A DNA stretch of 64,000 nucleotides from Azospirillum sp051124815. Lineage in GTDB: Bacteria; Pseudomonadota; Alphaproteobacteria; Azospirillales; Azospirillaceae. The notes beneath the pieces are model-generated. The model did not search any database and was not told where the DNA came from. It saw only the letters and a program-made list of their open reading frames with translations. Both the position numbers and the translations under genes were made by a program. The first letter of the stretch is position 1; every line of letters begins with the position of its first letter. The DNA is taken from assembly GCF_051124815.1 (NCBI RefSeq), contig NZ_CP118485.1, forward strand, positions 2,108,001 through 2,172,000, written 5' to 3'. This document shows positions 9,412-16,960 of the stretch, piece by piece.

Positions 9412-10569
9412 TCATGCCCCGCACACAGCCGCGATGTCGGTCAGTTCCGATGACGCGCCGGCGGCGCAGGATGGGCAGTGCGGGTCGACCGGTACGGCGA
9501 TCTCGCTGAACTCGCCCCGCAGGCCGTCATAGAGCAGCAGGCGGCCGGCCATCGGTTCCCCCAGCCCCAGCAGAAGCTTGATCGTCTCGGCCGCCATGAT
9601 GGTGCCGATCACGCCGGGCAGCACGCCCAGCACGCCGGCCTCGGCACAGGATGGGGCGTATTCGGCCGGCGGCGGTTCCGGGAACAGGCAGCGGTAACAC
9701 GGGCGCACGCCCGGTGCGGCACCGCCGAACACCGAGACCTGCCCTTCGAACCGGAAGATGGCGCCGTAGACGTTCGGCACGCCCAGCCGCAGGCAGGCAT
9801 CGTTGACGAGATAGCGCGTCGGCAGATTGTCGGACCCGTCGACCACCACGTCGTGGCCGACGAGCAGGTCCAGCACGTTGGCGGCTTCCAGCCGGGCTTC
9901 GTGGGCCACCACCTCGATGGTCGGGTTCAGGTCGAGCAGCGCGGTCCGTCCGCTCTCCACCTTGCGCTGCCCCAGCCGGCTTTCGGCATGCAGAATCTGG
10001 CGTTGCAGATTGCTGCGCTCCACCCTGTCATCGTCGATCAAGGTCAGCCGGCCGACGCCGGCGGCCGCCAGATACAGCGCGATCGGCGACCCCAGGCCGC
10101 CGGCGCCGATCAGGGCGACGCGGCTGCGCAGCAGCTTGTGCTGTCCGGCCTCGCCCACCTCGGGCATGGTCAGATGACGGCGGTAGCGCTCGCGCTGGGC
10201 GGCGTCGAGCCGCGGCGGCACCTCCACCGGCAGGCCCGCGGCCTTCCAGGCGGAGAAGCCGCCGGCGACCGAACGCACATCGCCATAGCCCAGCCGCAGC
10301 AGATCCTCGGCCGCGAACAGCGACCGGGTGCCGCCGGCGCACATCAGCAGGATCGGGCGCACCGGATCGGGCGCCGCCTCTTCGATGCGCAGCTCCAGGA
10401 AACCGCGCGGCAGGCGCAGCGCCCCGGCCGGCGTGCCGGACGCCGTCTCCTCGTCCTCGCGGACATCGACGAGCAGGGCGCCTCCCGCCTGCAGGGACAG
10501 CGCCTCGGCGGCGGCGATTTCCGGAATGCGGGCGCGCAGGTCGGACAGGCGCCGGTCCTTCAGGCTCAT
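9412..10569 (-). CDS. Rhodanese-MoeB/ThiF E1-like adenylyltransferase/sulfurtransferase
   Basis: The 385-residue protein joins an N-terminal rhodanese domain (about 20-115; candidate persulfide Cys77 in LLMCAGGTRS) to an E1-like ThiF/MoeB domain. The latter has the nucleotide loop GAGGLGSP at 155-162, the SNLQRQILH motif and two CxxC pairs (CYRC, CPSC) that bind zinc. The family adenylates the C-terminal Gly-Gly of a ubiquitin-like carrier, and the rhodanese part delivers sulfur to make a thiocarboxylate. Its start follows a GAGGAG ribosome site 9 bases after a MoaD-like gene, and tfuA and ycaO lie just before, so it most likely serves peptide thioamidation. Housekeeping molybdopterin synthesis is the alternative reading. 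Confidence 0.88.
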   Translation of the reverse strand: MSLKDRRLSDLRARIPEIAAAEALSLQAGGALLVDVREDEETASGTPAGALRLPRGFLELRIEEAAPDPVRPILLMCAGGTRSLFAAEDLLRLGYGDVRSVAGGFSAWKAAGLPVEVPPRLDAAQRERYRRHLTMPEVGEAGQHKLLRSRVALIGAGGLGSPIALYLAAAGVGRLTLIDDDRVERSNLQRQILHAESRLGQRKVESGRTALLDLNPTIEVVAHEARLEAANVLDLLVGHDVVVDGSDNLPTRYLVNDACLRLGVPNVYGAIFRFEGQVSVFGGAAPGVRPCYRCLFPEPPPAEYAPSCAEAGVLGVLPGVIGTIMAAETIKLLLGLGEPMAGRLLLYDGLRGEFSEIAVPVDPHCPSCAAGASSELTDIAAVCGA

Positions 10570-10578
10570 GACTGCTCC

Positions 10579-10857
10579 TCAACCACCCGCCAGGGCGACC
10601 ATCAGCGTCAGCGTGGCGCCGGCCGGCAGCGCTGCCTCCAACCCACCCAGGCGCCGCACGTCGTCGCGACCGAGATAGACGTTCACGAACCGGCGCAACT
10701 CGCCCTCCGCCGTGAACAGCCGGTCGCGGAACGTCTCCTGCCCGGCGGTCAGCGCCGCCAGCGCCTCGCGCACGGTGGCGCCCGGAACCGCCACCTGATC
10801 CTTCCCGCCGACGAAGCCACGCAGCGGAGTCGGTATGCGAATCGTCACCTCGGTCAC
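10579..10857 (-). CDS. MoaD/ThiS-like sulfur-carrier protein
   Basis: The 92-residue protein has the beta-grasp pattern of MoaD/ThiS and ends in the diagnostic Gly-Gly (ALAGG), the site of adenylation and thiocarboxylation. The start is GTG in a GTGA overlap with the tfuA stop, so it is translationally coupled to tfuA. It is followed 9 bases later by its presumed activating enzyme (rhodanese-MoeB). Carrier, E1 enzyme, TfuA and YcaO on one transcript suggest that this carrier presents sulfur to the YcaO-TfuA pair. Only the carrier fold and the Gly-Gly tail are read from sequence. Confidence 0.85.
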   Translation of the reverse strand: MTEVTIRIPTPLRGFVGGKDQVAVPGATVREALAALTAGQETFRDRLFTAEGELRRFVNVYLGRDDVRRLGGLEAALPAGATLTLMVALAGG

Positions 10858-12275
10858 GCCTGCATCTCCTCTTCGGGCAGGGCCTCCGCGGCCTTGCCAA
10901 GCGCCGCCTCCGCCTCGGCGGCCAGACGGCGGAACAGATCGCGCACCTGCTTGGCCCGCATCAGGTCGATGCGCAGGTCGAGCACGTCCTTGAAGCCGGC
11001 CTCATTGGCCCAGACGTCGGCCGGCGCATCCATGCGGCAATTGGTGTGGGCGAGATGGTCGGCGATCAGCTCATCGATCGACTCGGTCGGCTGCTGGCTG
11101 TTGTCGCCGAAATGCAGCGCCATCACCTGTTCGATCAGCGCCGCCTCCTCCGCCGTCGCCTCGTACAGCCCGCGCAGGCGCAGTTCGTTCAGCACCGGCT
11201 TGGTCGTGCGCGCCATCATGCGGCGGGGGATCAGCCAGCGGATCATCGCCCGCTCAACCGCCAGCTCATGCATCAGTTCGGCGAATTCGGCGTCGGTCAG
11301 GTCGTTGCGGCGGCACCAGTCGGCCAATGCCTCCGGGCTGCCGAGCTTCCTGGCGTTGCAAAAACGCCAGACCTCGGCGTCGATCGCCGCCTGATCGACG
11401 GTCACGCCGACCACCTCCGCCAGTTGAATGATCAACAACCGGCCGAGCGCCGCCTTGTTGATCTGGGCGAAGTCCGGACGGTGCAGCGCCGCATGGCTGG
11501 CGATTTCCGACAGCGGCACGCTGTAGCCGCGGTGGGCGACGCGCCGGTCGCGCTCGTACAGAACGTTGAACGCATGCGACGCGTTGAAGGTGAAGGGGGC
11601 CGGGCGCGGCGGGGTGATCAGGCTGGCGAGATGGCTCAGCAGCACCTCGGCATCGCGGCGCTTCTGGTCGACCGCACCGTCCGCCAGGAACGCCTCGATC
11701 CGCTCCGTCTCCGCGTCGGTCAGCCCGGCATCCGCCCAGATGCGGTCGCGCTTGCGGTCGGTGAAGTAGAGCCGCTTTGCCGCAGCGATCACCCGATCGT
11801 GCAAGGCGGCGTCGACCACTCCCGCCGCCAGCGCCGCCGCCATGCTGGCGCGCAGATTCACCAGCGGCTCCGACAACGGGAAATAGCCGTCCTCCGGTCC
11901 GGCGTGGGCAAGCGCAACCTCGTCGTCGCCGGTCAGGCGGCCGTCGATGAACTGACGCGCCACCTCGCCCACCGGCACCATGCCGAAGGGATGGCATTCC
12001 GCCGCCCGCAACGCGCCCATGCTGGATGCGCCATAGACTGCGATCCCCTGATGCAGGGCGAACAGGATCTCCTTGTGCCAGACTGACAGCGACTGGCCGA
12101 ACACGCCGTCGATCAAGGCGATCACGTCCGGGCGATGAATGGTCATCGCGCTGAGAACGTCCGCCTGCGCCGCCGGCGGCAGATAGATCGCGTCGGGCAG
12201 CAGCGCCCGGGCATCGTCCAACGGCATCGTCGGGCCGAGGAACACGCAGATCTTCATGCGCCCCATCCTGTTCAT
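10854..12275 (-). CDS. TfuA-like protein, YcaO partner for thioamidation
   Basis: The start ATG overlaps the ycaO stop (ATGA), giving 473 residues. The N-terminal 200 residues show TfuA hallmarks: an initial ICVFLGPT, then ALIDGVF, KEILFALHQG, GASSMGALRAAE, a downstream FGM, and GDDEVALAH. TfuA proteins accompany YcaO enzymes in trifolitoxin biosynthesis and in thioamidation of methyl-coenzyme M reductase, where they are thought to help deliver sulfur. The remaining 250 or so residues form a helical, Arg-rich extension with no motif I recognise; it makes the protein about twice the length of a minimal TfuA. Two in-frame ATGs just inside (12266 and 12257) are alternative starts. Confidence 0.87.
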   Translation of the reverse strand: MNRMGRMKICVFLGPTMPLDDARALLPDAIYLPPAAQADVLSAMTIHRPDVIALIDGVFGQSLSVWHKEILFALHQGIAVYGASSMGALRAAECHPFGMVPVGEVARQFIDGRLTGDDEVALAHAGPEDGYFPLSEPLVNLRASMAAALAAGVVDAALHDRVIAAAKRLYFTDRKRDRIWADAGLTDAETERIEAFLADGAVDQKRRDAEVLLSHLASLITPPRPAPFTFNASHAFNVLYERDRRVAHRGYSVPLSEIASHAALHRPDFAQINKAALGRLLIIQLAEVVGVTVDQAAIDAEVWRFCNARKLGSPEALADWCRRNDLTDAEFAELMHELAVERAMIRWLIPRRMMARTTKPVLNELRLRGLYEATAEEAALIEQVMALHFGDNSQQPTESIDELIADHLAHTNCRMDAPADVWANEAGFKDVLDLRIDLMRAKQVRDLFRRLAAEAEAALGKAAEALPEEEMQA

Positions 12276-13636
12276 GCGACCGCTCCCACCCGGCCGGACT
12301 GCGCCTGCAATGCCTTGGCGAAGGCCACGGGGCGCGGGCCCGGGGTATAGAAGTCGAAGAGATAGCCTTCCAGGCCGGGCACCACCACCCGCACGACCGG
12401 AATGCCGATCTCCGGCTGGGTCAGGTCGAAGACCAGGGCCTGATCGATGCCGGACCGGCGCAGGACGTCCAGCAGTATCGCGATATCGCCCTCGAAAGTC
12501 GGCGTCGAGAGGTTCGCATGGCGCCGGCCGTCGACGCTGCACGGCGCGCTTTCGAGCGCCGCGATTTCCGCCATGCCGTCGGCGTTCTGGTTGCGGATCA
12601 GGTCGCGGCGGAAAAAGTCGTCCCGCGATCCCGCGATCAGCACCAGGCGCGACTGCACCGCCTCGGTCAGGGCCCGGCACATGGCGACCGCCGGCTCCAG
12701 ATGGCTGCCGTAACCGCGATGCATGCCGGTCTTGCGGACGTCCCGGTCATACACCATCGCCAGATAGCTCGGCACGCCCATGTCATTGGTGACATCGTAA
12801 AGCAACGGGCGGATCCCGGCTTCGTCGAACCGGCGCAGCAGATCGCGTACGGAGGGCGCATCGATGGTCGACAGGTCCACCCGGGGCATCTGCATGCGCA
12901 GTACGTCGCTGGCATAGCGCCAGCACGCCACCGAGTCGCGCTCGATCACCTCGTAGAGGCCGGCGGCGATCGCCTCGAGGATGTGGTTGCCGCTGGCCAG
13001 TCCGTTGGTCCCCATCGCATAGAAGCTGCGCAGGCCCGGCCGGGCGACGGGGTTGCTGTAAAGACCGACGGAGGTCCACGGCGCGGCGACCGGGCGTCCG
13101 TTCATCAGATCCCAGCCCCAGGTCCAGAATTCCGGATTGTCGGGACGGAAAGCCCCGCCCTTGGTGCCGGGAATCCGGTCGAGCGGGATGCGCCCGTCGG
13201 CGGGCAGTTGGTTCCAGCTGACCTCAAGATAATGAAGCTGCAGCGTCTCGGCGTGGTGGAACTCGATCGCTTCCATCGCGGCCGACACGGTGGCGGCGGC
13301 AAGGCTGAACCCCTTGCCGGCACTGCCCGACAAGGTGGGGCTGTTGGGACGGTGGCCCAGCACCGTGTGGATACCCAGCCGGTCCAGCCCGGTGACATCG
13401 GCCAGCCGGGTGATTCCGCAGCGCGCGAAATGGGGAGCAATGCGGACCAGCGTCTCTTCCGGCGTCGACGTGCGATGAGTGCCCAGGAAAAAGCGCTTGG
13501 CTGCATGATGGACGGTATCGCCCAACCTTATGCCGAAAGGCGCCGTCCCATTCGGAACGGGAGAGGCACCGAACTGCGGCACGGCCGGAGGCGGCGATGC
13601 CGGGCGGCTTTGATCGAACGAAGCGTTGACTGGCAT
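12272..13636 (-). CDS. YcaO-domain peptide-backbone-modifying enzyme
   Basis: The 454-residue protein shows the YcaO ATP/Mg signature: S118, E122, E125 and E130 in SAAMEAIEFHHAE; N211 with GLASGN and E221, E229, E232 in ILEAIAAGLYEVIERD; then RALTEAVQSR (E325, Q328, R330). YcaO enzymes activate amide carbonyls with ATP. With a TfuA partner they insert sulfur to form thioamides, and with an E1-like or ocin-ThiF partner they make azolines. The C-terminus lacks the PxPxP tail of azoline-forming cyclodehydratases and TfuA follows directly, so thioamidation is the better reading. The substrates are probably the two repeat proteins encoded upstream on the same strand. A Pro/Ala-rich N-terminal 30 residues precede the conserved part. 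Confidence 0.9.
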   Translation of the reverse strand: MPVNASFDQSRPASPPPAVPQFGASPVPNGTAPFGIRLGDTVHHAAKRFFLGTHRTSTPEETLVRIAPHFARCGITRLADVTGLDRLGIHTVLGHRPNSPTLSGSAGKGFSLAAATVSAAMEAIEFHHAETLQLHYLEVSWNQLPADGRIPLDRIPGTKGGAFRPDNPEFWTWGWDLMNGRPVAAPWTSVGLYSNPVARPGLRSFYAMGTNGLASGNHILEAIAAGLYEVIERDSVACWRYASDVLRMQMPRVDLSTIDAPSVRDLLRRFDEAGIRPLLYDVTNDMGVPSYLAMVYDRDVRKTGMHRGYGSHLEPAVAMCRALTEAVQSRLVLIAGSRDDFFRRDLIRNQNADGMAEIAALESAPCSVDGRRHANLSTPTFEGDIAILLDVLRRSGIDQALVFDLTQPEIGIPVVRVVVPGLEGYLFDFYTPGPRPVAFAKALQAQSGRVGAVA

Positions 13637-13741
13637 GGGTGCGGTCTTGGCCCTCGGCTGCGGCCGGTTCGGATAGGGACGTCAGCATTCATCGTCACGC
13701 CGCCGTCGGCAAGAGCCAACTCTGCGGAACCAGCGTGACGC

Positions 13742-13773
13742 GGGGGCCGGACGTCACGGGAACGCCGGCCCCC
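13742..13773 (-). terminator. Stem-loop between precursor gene and ycaO
   Basis: A perfect 9-bp stem (GGGGGCCGG at 13742-13750, CCGGCCCCC at 13765-13773) with a 14-base loop begins 6 bases past the stop of the repeat-protein gene, about 105 bases before ycaO. No T-run follows. It could be a partial terminator or an mRNA-stabilising hairpin that lowers read-through into the enzyme genes. Confidence 0.5.
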
Positions 13774-13779
13774 TGGACA

Positions 13780-15039
13780 TCACGACTTGATCGGCGTGTC
13801 GTCGTCGGTCGCCGCCGGATTGGCCGCGCCGGCAGCGCTGGCCGCGGGCGACGGAGCACCGGCCGCAGCAAACCCGGCCGTGCCAGCAGCACCCGCCGCG
13901 GCGAAGCCGGCCATGCCGGCAGCGCTGGCCGCGGGCGACGGAGCACCAGCCGCAGCAAACCCGGCCATGCCGGCAGCACTGGCCGCGGGCGACGGAGCGC
14001 CAGCCGCAGCAAACCCGGCCATGCCGGCAGCACTGGCCGCGGGCGACGGAGCGCCAGCAGCGGCGAACCCAGCCGTGCCGGCAGCGCTGACCGCAGGCGA
14101 CGGCGCACCGGCTGCGGCGAACCCAGCCGTGCCGGCAGCGCTGGCCGCAGGAGACGGAGCACCGGCCGCAGCGAAGCCAGCCGTGCCGGCAGCGCTGGCC
14201 GCAGGAGACGGAGCACCGGCCGCAGCAAACCCGGCGGTGCCAGCAGCACCCGCCGCGGCGAACCCAGCCGTACCGGCAGCGCTGGCCGCAGGAGACGGAG
14301 CGCCAGCCGCAGCAAACCCGGCGGTGCCAGCAGCACCCGCCGCGGCGAACCCAGCCGTACCGGCAGCGCTGGCCGCAGGAGACGGAGCGCCAGCAGCGGC
14401 GAACCCGGCCGTGCCGGCGGCACCCGCCGCGGCGAACCCGGCCGTGCCGGCAGCGCTGGCCGCAGGAGACGGAGCACCGGCTGCAGCAAACCCGGCCGTG
14501 CCAGCAGCACCCGCCGCGGCGAACCCAGCCGTGCCGGCAGCGCTGGCCGCAGGCGACGGAGCGCCCGCCGCAGCAAACCCGGCGGTACCGGCAGCACCGG
14601 CCGCAGCGAAGCCAGCCATACCGGCAGCACCGGCCGCAGGCGACGGAGCACCCGCCGCAGCAAAGCCAGCAGTACCGGCAGCGCCGGCCGCAGGAGACGG
14701 AGCGCCAGCGGCAGCAAACCCGGCGGTGCCGGCAGCACCTGCAGTGGCGTGCCCGGCCATGCCCGCGCCGGCAAAGGACGGAAGCGCAACGCCCGCCAGC
14801 GAAACAGCCGACGCTGCATTCGCAATCGATTCAGCGACGGTTGCGACACCCGTCTCGTCCGACAGATTGCCGAATGCCTCGGCCGCGGCAGAGCGCACAT
14901 CCTCCGCCGTTACTCCGGCGAAACCGCCCTGCGCAAGAAGGGCGTGCTTGCCGGCAATATCCGACGTGTTCAACTGATCCCTAAATCCGCCATCGGTGGC
15001 GAGACGCTTTATAAGGTCAAGAGCCTGTTCGCTGGCCAT
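13780..15039 (-). CDS. Repeat-rich putative RiPP precursor 1 with Nif11-like leader
   Basis: The 419-residue protein has a leader (residues 1-57) that matches, at about half its positions, the leader of the protein at 15346; both show ALDL(I/L)K.LATD.GFR.QL and end near AAA.AFG. This is the layout of Nif11-type leader peptides. A spacer runs to residue 107. Then come 19 units beginning FAAAG: 13 of the 18-residue form FAAAGAPSPAASAAGTAG (the last one altered) and 6 of an 11-residue form FAAAGAAGTAG lacking PSPAASA. The tail is TDDDTPIKS. There is no Cys, and Ser, Thr and Met vary in position, which fits backbone (thioamide) rather than side-chain chemistry. A strong AGGAGGGG site precedes the ATG. 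Other frames and the opposite strand are also open here because every repeat length is a multiple of three; the leader and the ribosome site identify this frame. Confidence 0.75.
   Translation of the reverse strand: MASEQALDLIKRLATDGGFRDQLNTSDIAGKHALLAQGGFAGVTAEDVRSAAAEAFGNLSDETGVATVAESIANAASAVSLAGVALPSFAGAGMAGHATAGAAGTAGFAAAGAPSPAAGAAGTAGFAAAGAPSPAAGAAGMAGFAAAGAAGTAGFAAAGAPSPAASAAGTAGFAAAGAAGTAGFAAAGAPSPAASAAGTAGFAAAGAAGTAGFAAAGAPSPAASAAGTAGFAAAGAAGTAGFAAAGAPSPAASAAGTAGFAAAGAAGTAGFAAAGAPSPAASAAGTAGFAAAGAPSPAASAAGTAGFAAAGAPSPAVSAAGTAGFAAAGAPSPAASAAGMAGFAAAGAPSPAASAAGMAGFAAAGAPSPAASAAGMAGFAAAGAAGTAGFAAAGAPSPAASAAGAANPAATDDDTPIKS
13826..14718. repeat. Tandem coding repeats of 54 and 33 bp
   Basis: The DNA under the core of precursor 1 is an array of 54-bp units interspersed with 33-bp units that differ by a 21-bp (7-codon) deletion. 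Long and short units alternate regularly in the middle of the array and are all long elsewhere. This suggests that long-short pairs were duplicated as a block by recombination or slippage. Copy number is likely to vary between strains and to be error-prone in short-read assemblies. Confidence 0.85.
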
Positions 15040-15287
15040 TTGGCCCCTCCTGCAACGGGACTGCCAATATGATTGTTACTATCGTTGAGCAACGGCTAAA
15101 CCAATAGCATAGGCAATCGGGCAAATTTCTACCAAAATCCTGCAGCTTCCGACAAATCGCGCACAAATTTAATATTGGGCGGCTGGTGCGGCATGTGACG
15201 GAAACTCCGCCAATCCGCGAAGAAAACACGACGCATCAATCGGATTGTGTTGAACAACAGCCGCACTACGCAAATACGAAAGCGGCA
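15040..15287 (-). promoter_or_regulatory. AT-richer region ahead of precursor 1; probable promoter area
   Basis: This region is markedly richer in A/T than its surroundings, mainly 15061-15180. It lies directly upstream of the precursor 1 ribosome site and after the stem-loop of precursor 2, so it probably holds an own promoter for precursor 1. Several weak TTG..N17-18..TA-type pairs can be drawn on the minus strand, and none stands out enough to assign. Confidence 0.4.
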
Positions 15288-15324
15288 GGCTGACTGGAGC
15301 AACTCGACATTGCTTCAGCCAGCC
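15288..15324 (-). terminator. Stem-loop after precursor 2
   Basis: Arms at 15288-15302 and 15310-15324 pair at 13 of 15 positions, plus one G-U, around a 7-base loop. The structure starts 21 bases past the precursor 2 stop on the minus strand. No strong T-run follows, so it is a weak terminator or a 3'-end stabiliser. Its placement parallels the hairpin after precursor 1. Confidence 0.45.
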
Positions 15325-15345
15325 CATCCACTACCGCCCCTGGAT

Positions 15346-15921
15346 TCAGGCGGCCTTCTGATAAGCAGAGGCCGATGCATGGCTGAAGTTCGCGTTGAAC
15401 GACGCCATCACATGAGCATCGACGGTTTCAATCGCTGACGCGCTGGCAGCGACATGCGTCGGAGCCAACGCCCGGCCGTCAGCGGTCTCGATCGCAGACG
15501 CGCTCATCGCCACCGGCAGCGGAGCCAGCGCATAGCCATCAGCGGTCTCGATTGCGGACGCGCTCATCGCCACAAGCGTCGGCGCCAGCGCACGGCCATC
15601 AGCGGTCTCGATCGCGGACGCGCTCATCGCCACAGGCAGCGGAGCCAGCGCCCGGCCGTCAGCGGTCTCGATCGCGGACGCGCTGGCGGCAACGGCGTTC
15701 ACCACGCCTGCGCTCGGAACGAGGTGGGAAACGGCAGCCTCCGCTTGCGCGCCGAAGGCGTTCGCTGCGGCCGTGCGCATGTCGGACGCCGTCAGCGTTC
15801 CGAAGCCGCAACGCTGGAGAAGATCGCGCTTCCCCCGTGCGTCGAGAGATTGCAGCTGGCTGCGAAAGCCATGGTCGGTAGCGAGGGACTTCAAGAGATC
15901 GAGAGCCGTCGAGTCGGCCAT
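15346..15921 (-). CDS. Repeat-containing putative RiPP precursor 2 with Nif11-like leader
   Basis: The ATG at 15921 is chosen because GGAGG lies 8 bases ahead and the resulting N-terminus (MADSTALDLLKSLATD) aligns with precursor 1 (MASEQALDLIKRLATD). The 191-residue product has a leader (1-57), a spacer, then five 20-residue units (79-178). The consensus is MSASAIETADGRALAPLPVA. The variants end in PTLVA or PTHVA, one has Y for R, and the fifth is degenerate. The tail is FSHASASAYQKAA. The only Cys is C38 in the leader. The core differs completely from precursor 1, so one enzyme set would process two different repeat types behind a common leader. In-frame ATGs at 15927, 15936 and 15939 are poorer starts. 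Confidence 0.75.
   Translation of the reverse strand: MADSTALDLLKSLATDHGFRSQLQSLDARGKRDLLQRCGFGTLTASDMRTAAANAFGAQAEAAVSHLVPSAGVVNAVAASASAIETADGRALAPLPVAMSASAIETADGRALAPTLVAMSASAIETADGYALAPLPVAMSASAIETADGRALAPTHVAASASAIETVDAHVMASFNANFSHASASAYQKAA
15388..15687. repeat. Five tandem 60-bp coding repeats
   Basis: Five consecutive 60-bp units encode the 20-residue core repeats of precursor 2. Units 1-4 are nearly identical, with changes limited to a few codons (R/Y at one position and LP/TL/TH near the end). Unit 5 has diverged strongly and leads into the C-terminus. Confidence 0.85.
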
Positions 15922-16048
15922 GTTCATCGCCTCCATCATTCATGCCGGTCGGGTCCAGCGGGCATGACGACGGTACTGTGAAGACTCAGTCTCGAACAAG
16001 TTAAAAAGTTGCGTTGCTCGGGAATATTGCTACCGACAGGCTTTCCGA

Positions 16049-16621
16049 TCAGCAGGTCCGGCGCTGCAGCGACCGGACTGCCTGGGCGCGACCGTCGCCG
16101 AACCACTCCTCCCGCGTCTGGCGCCAGAAATCGGCCTCGGCGGGGACCATCGGTTCAGGCAGAAGGCCCGACCCGCGGATCCGGGAACCGAGACGGCGCG
16201 CCACGGCCTGGGAGGCGGCATTGTCCGGGTGGATCGAATGGACGACCTCGGTCCAGCCGAGATGGTCGAACACCCAGTCGATGGCCGCGACGGCACTTTC
16301 CATCGCATAGCCGCGCCCCCAGCATTCGCGCGGAAGAACCCAGCCGACCTCCGTCACCGGCCAGCCTTCCGGCACCCATGGGCCGACCCGTCCCACCCAC
16401 CGGCCGCTGGCCTTCTCGATCACCGAAAACATGCCGAAGCCCTGGATCGCCCAGGCACCGGCCATGCCGACGAATCCACGCCACGCCACGGACCGCGACT
16501 GCAGGCCGCCTATGAAGACGGTCGCCTGGGGATCGGTCATCATCGCAGCCCATGCGTCGAAGTCCTCCGCGCGCGTGGGCCGAAGGATCAGGCGCGCGGT
16601 TTCCAGCACCGGTTCACCCAT
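16049..16621 (-). CDS. GNAT-family N-acetyltransferase (RimJ/RimL type)
   Basis: The protein of about 190 residues starts in the RimJ/RimL style (LETARLILRPTRAEDFDAWAAM). It carries the acetyl-CoA-binding core: PWVPEGWPVTEVGWVLPREC, WGRGYAMESAVAAI, then HPDNAASQAVARRLG. These enzymes acetylate the N-terminus of proteins or small amines. The gene is about 127 bases upstream of precursor 2 on the same strand, so it could be the first gene of the RiPP locus and acetylate the product. It could equally be an unrelated housekeeping neighbour. A longer start at 16633 is possible; the ATG at 16621 fits the family N-terminus better. Confidence 0.85.
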   Translation of the reverse strand: MGEPVLETARLILRPTRAEDFDAWAAMMTDPQATVFIGGLQSRSVAWRGFVGMAGAWAIQGFGMFSVIEKASGRWVGRVGPWVPEGWPVTEVGWVLPRECWGRGYAMESAVAAIDWVFDHLGWTEVVHSIHPDNAASQAVARRLGSRIRGSGLLPEPMVPAEADFWRQTREEWFGDGRAQAVRSLQRRTC

Positions 16622-16960
16622 GGATGCCACCATCGCCGAATGGAAAGCACCGGGAAAAGGGCCAACCCAGGCCGGGAATATGCCTTATGAGGATCCTTGG
16701 CGTCGCGCGCAGATCGAGGATAACCGACAACCGAAGACACATAGCAGCCCCGTGACAAACAACGCATGGACGAATCATAATTCACAGGCATCAGCCGTCC
16801 GTCCAGAGCGAACTGTCGGTACTACCCCTTCATCTAAGCGGAAAACCCTAGGCGTTCTGGGCTAGGGTGGCGGCGCCTCCGGCATCCCATATAGTAGCGC
16901 GCCTCCCGGTCCCGCGACCGTGGGGGACAAGAAGAACGGACACAAGAACGGAGTACGACG
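16622..16960. other. Divergent intergenic region
   Basis: This stretch lies between the minus-strand GNAT gene and the plus-strand secreted-protein gene and presumably holds promoters for both. A short inverted repeat CCCTAG...CTAGGG (16846-16867) is the only structure noted. No supported gene or RNA was seen. Confidence 0.5.

Noticed and set aside
9412..10857. Plain molybdopterin-synthesis moaD-moeB pair
   Set aside because: Operon overlap with tfuA and ycaO and absence of other moa genes make a RiPP role more likely, though it is not excluded.
15051..15066. Sigma-54-like GG-N10-GC motif (TGGCA..TTGCA) on the minus strand just before precursor 1
   Set aside because: It would place transcription start about one base before the ATG, removing the strong AGGAGGGG ribosome site at 15042-15049 from the mRNA.
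13639..15072. Long open frames on the plus strand and in other minus frames across precursor 1
   Set aside because: All repeat units are multiples of three bases and GC-rich, so every frame stays open. None has a leader, a ribosome site or a relative; the chosen minus frame has all three.
13780..15921. CRISPR array or satellite interpretation of the tandem repeats
   Set aside because: The repeats have no unique spacers, are in-frame codon multiples, and follow conserved leaders.
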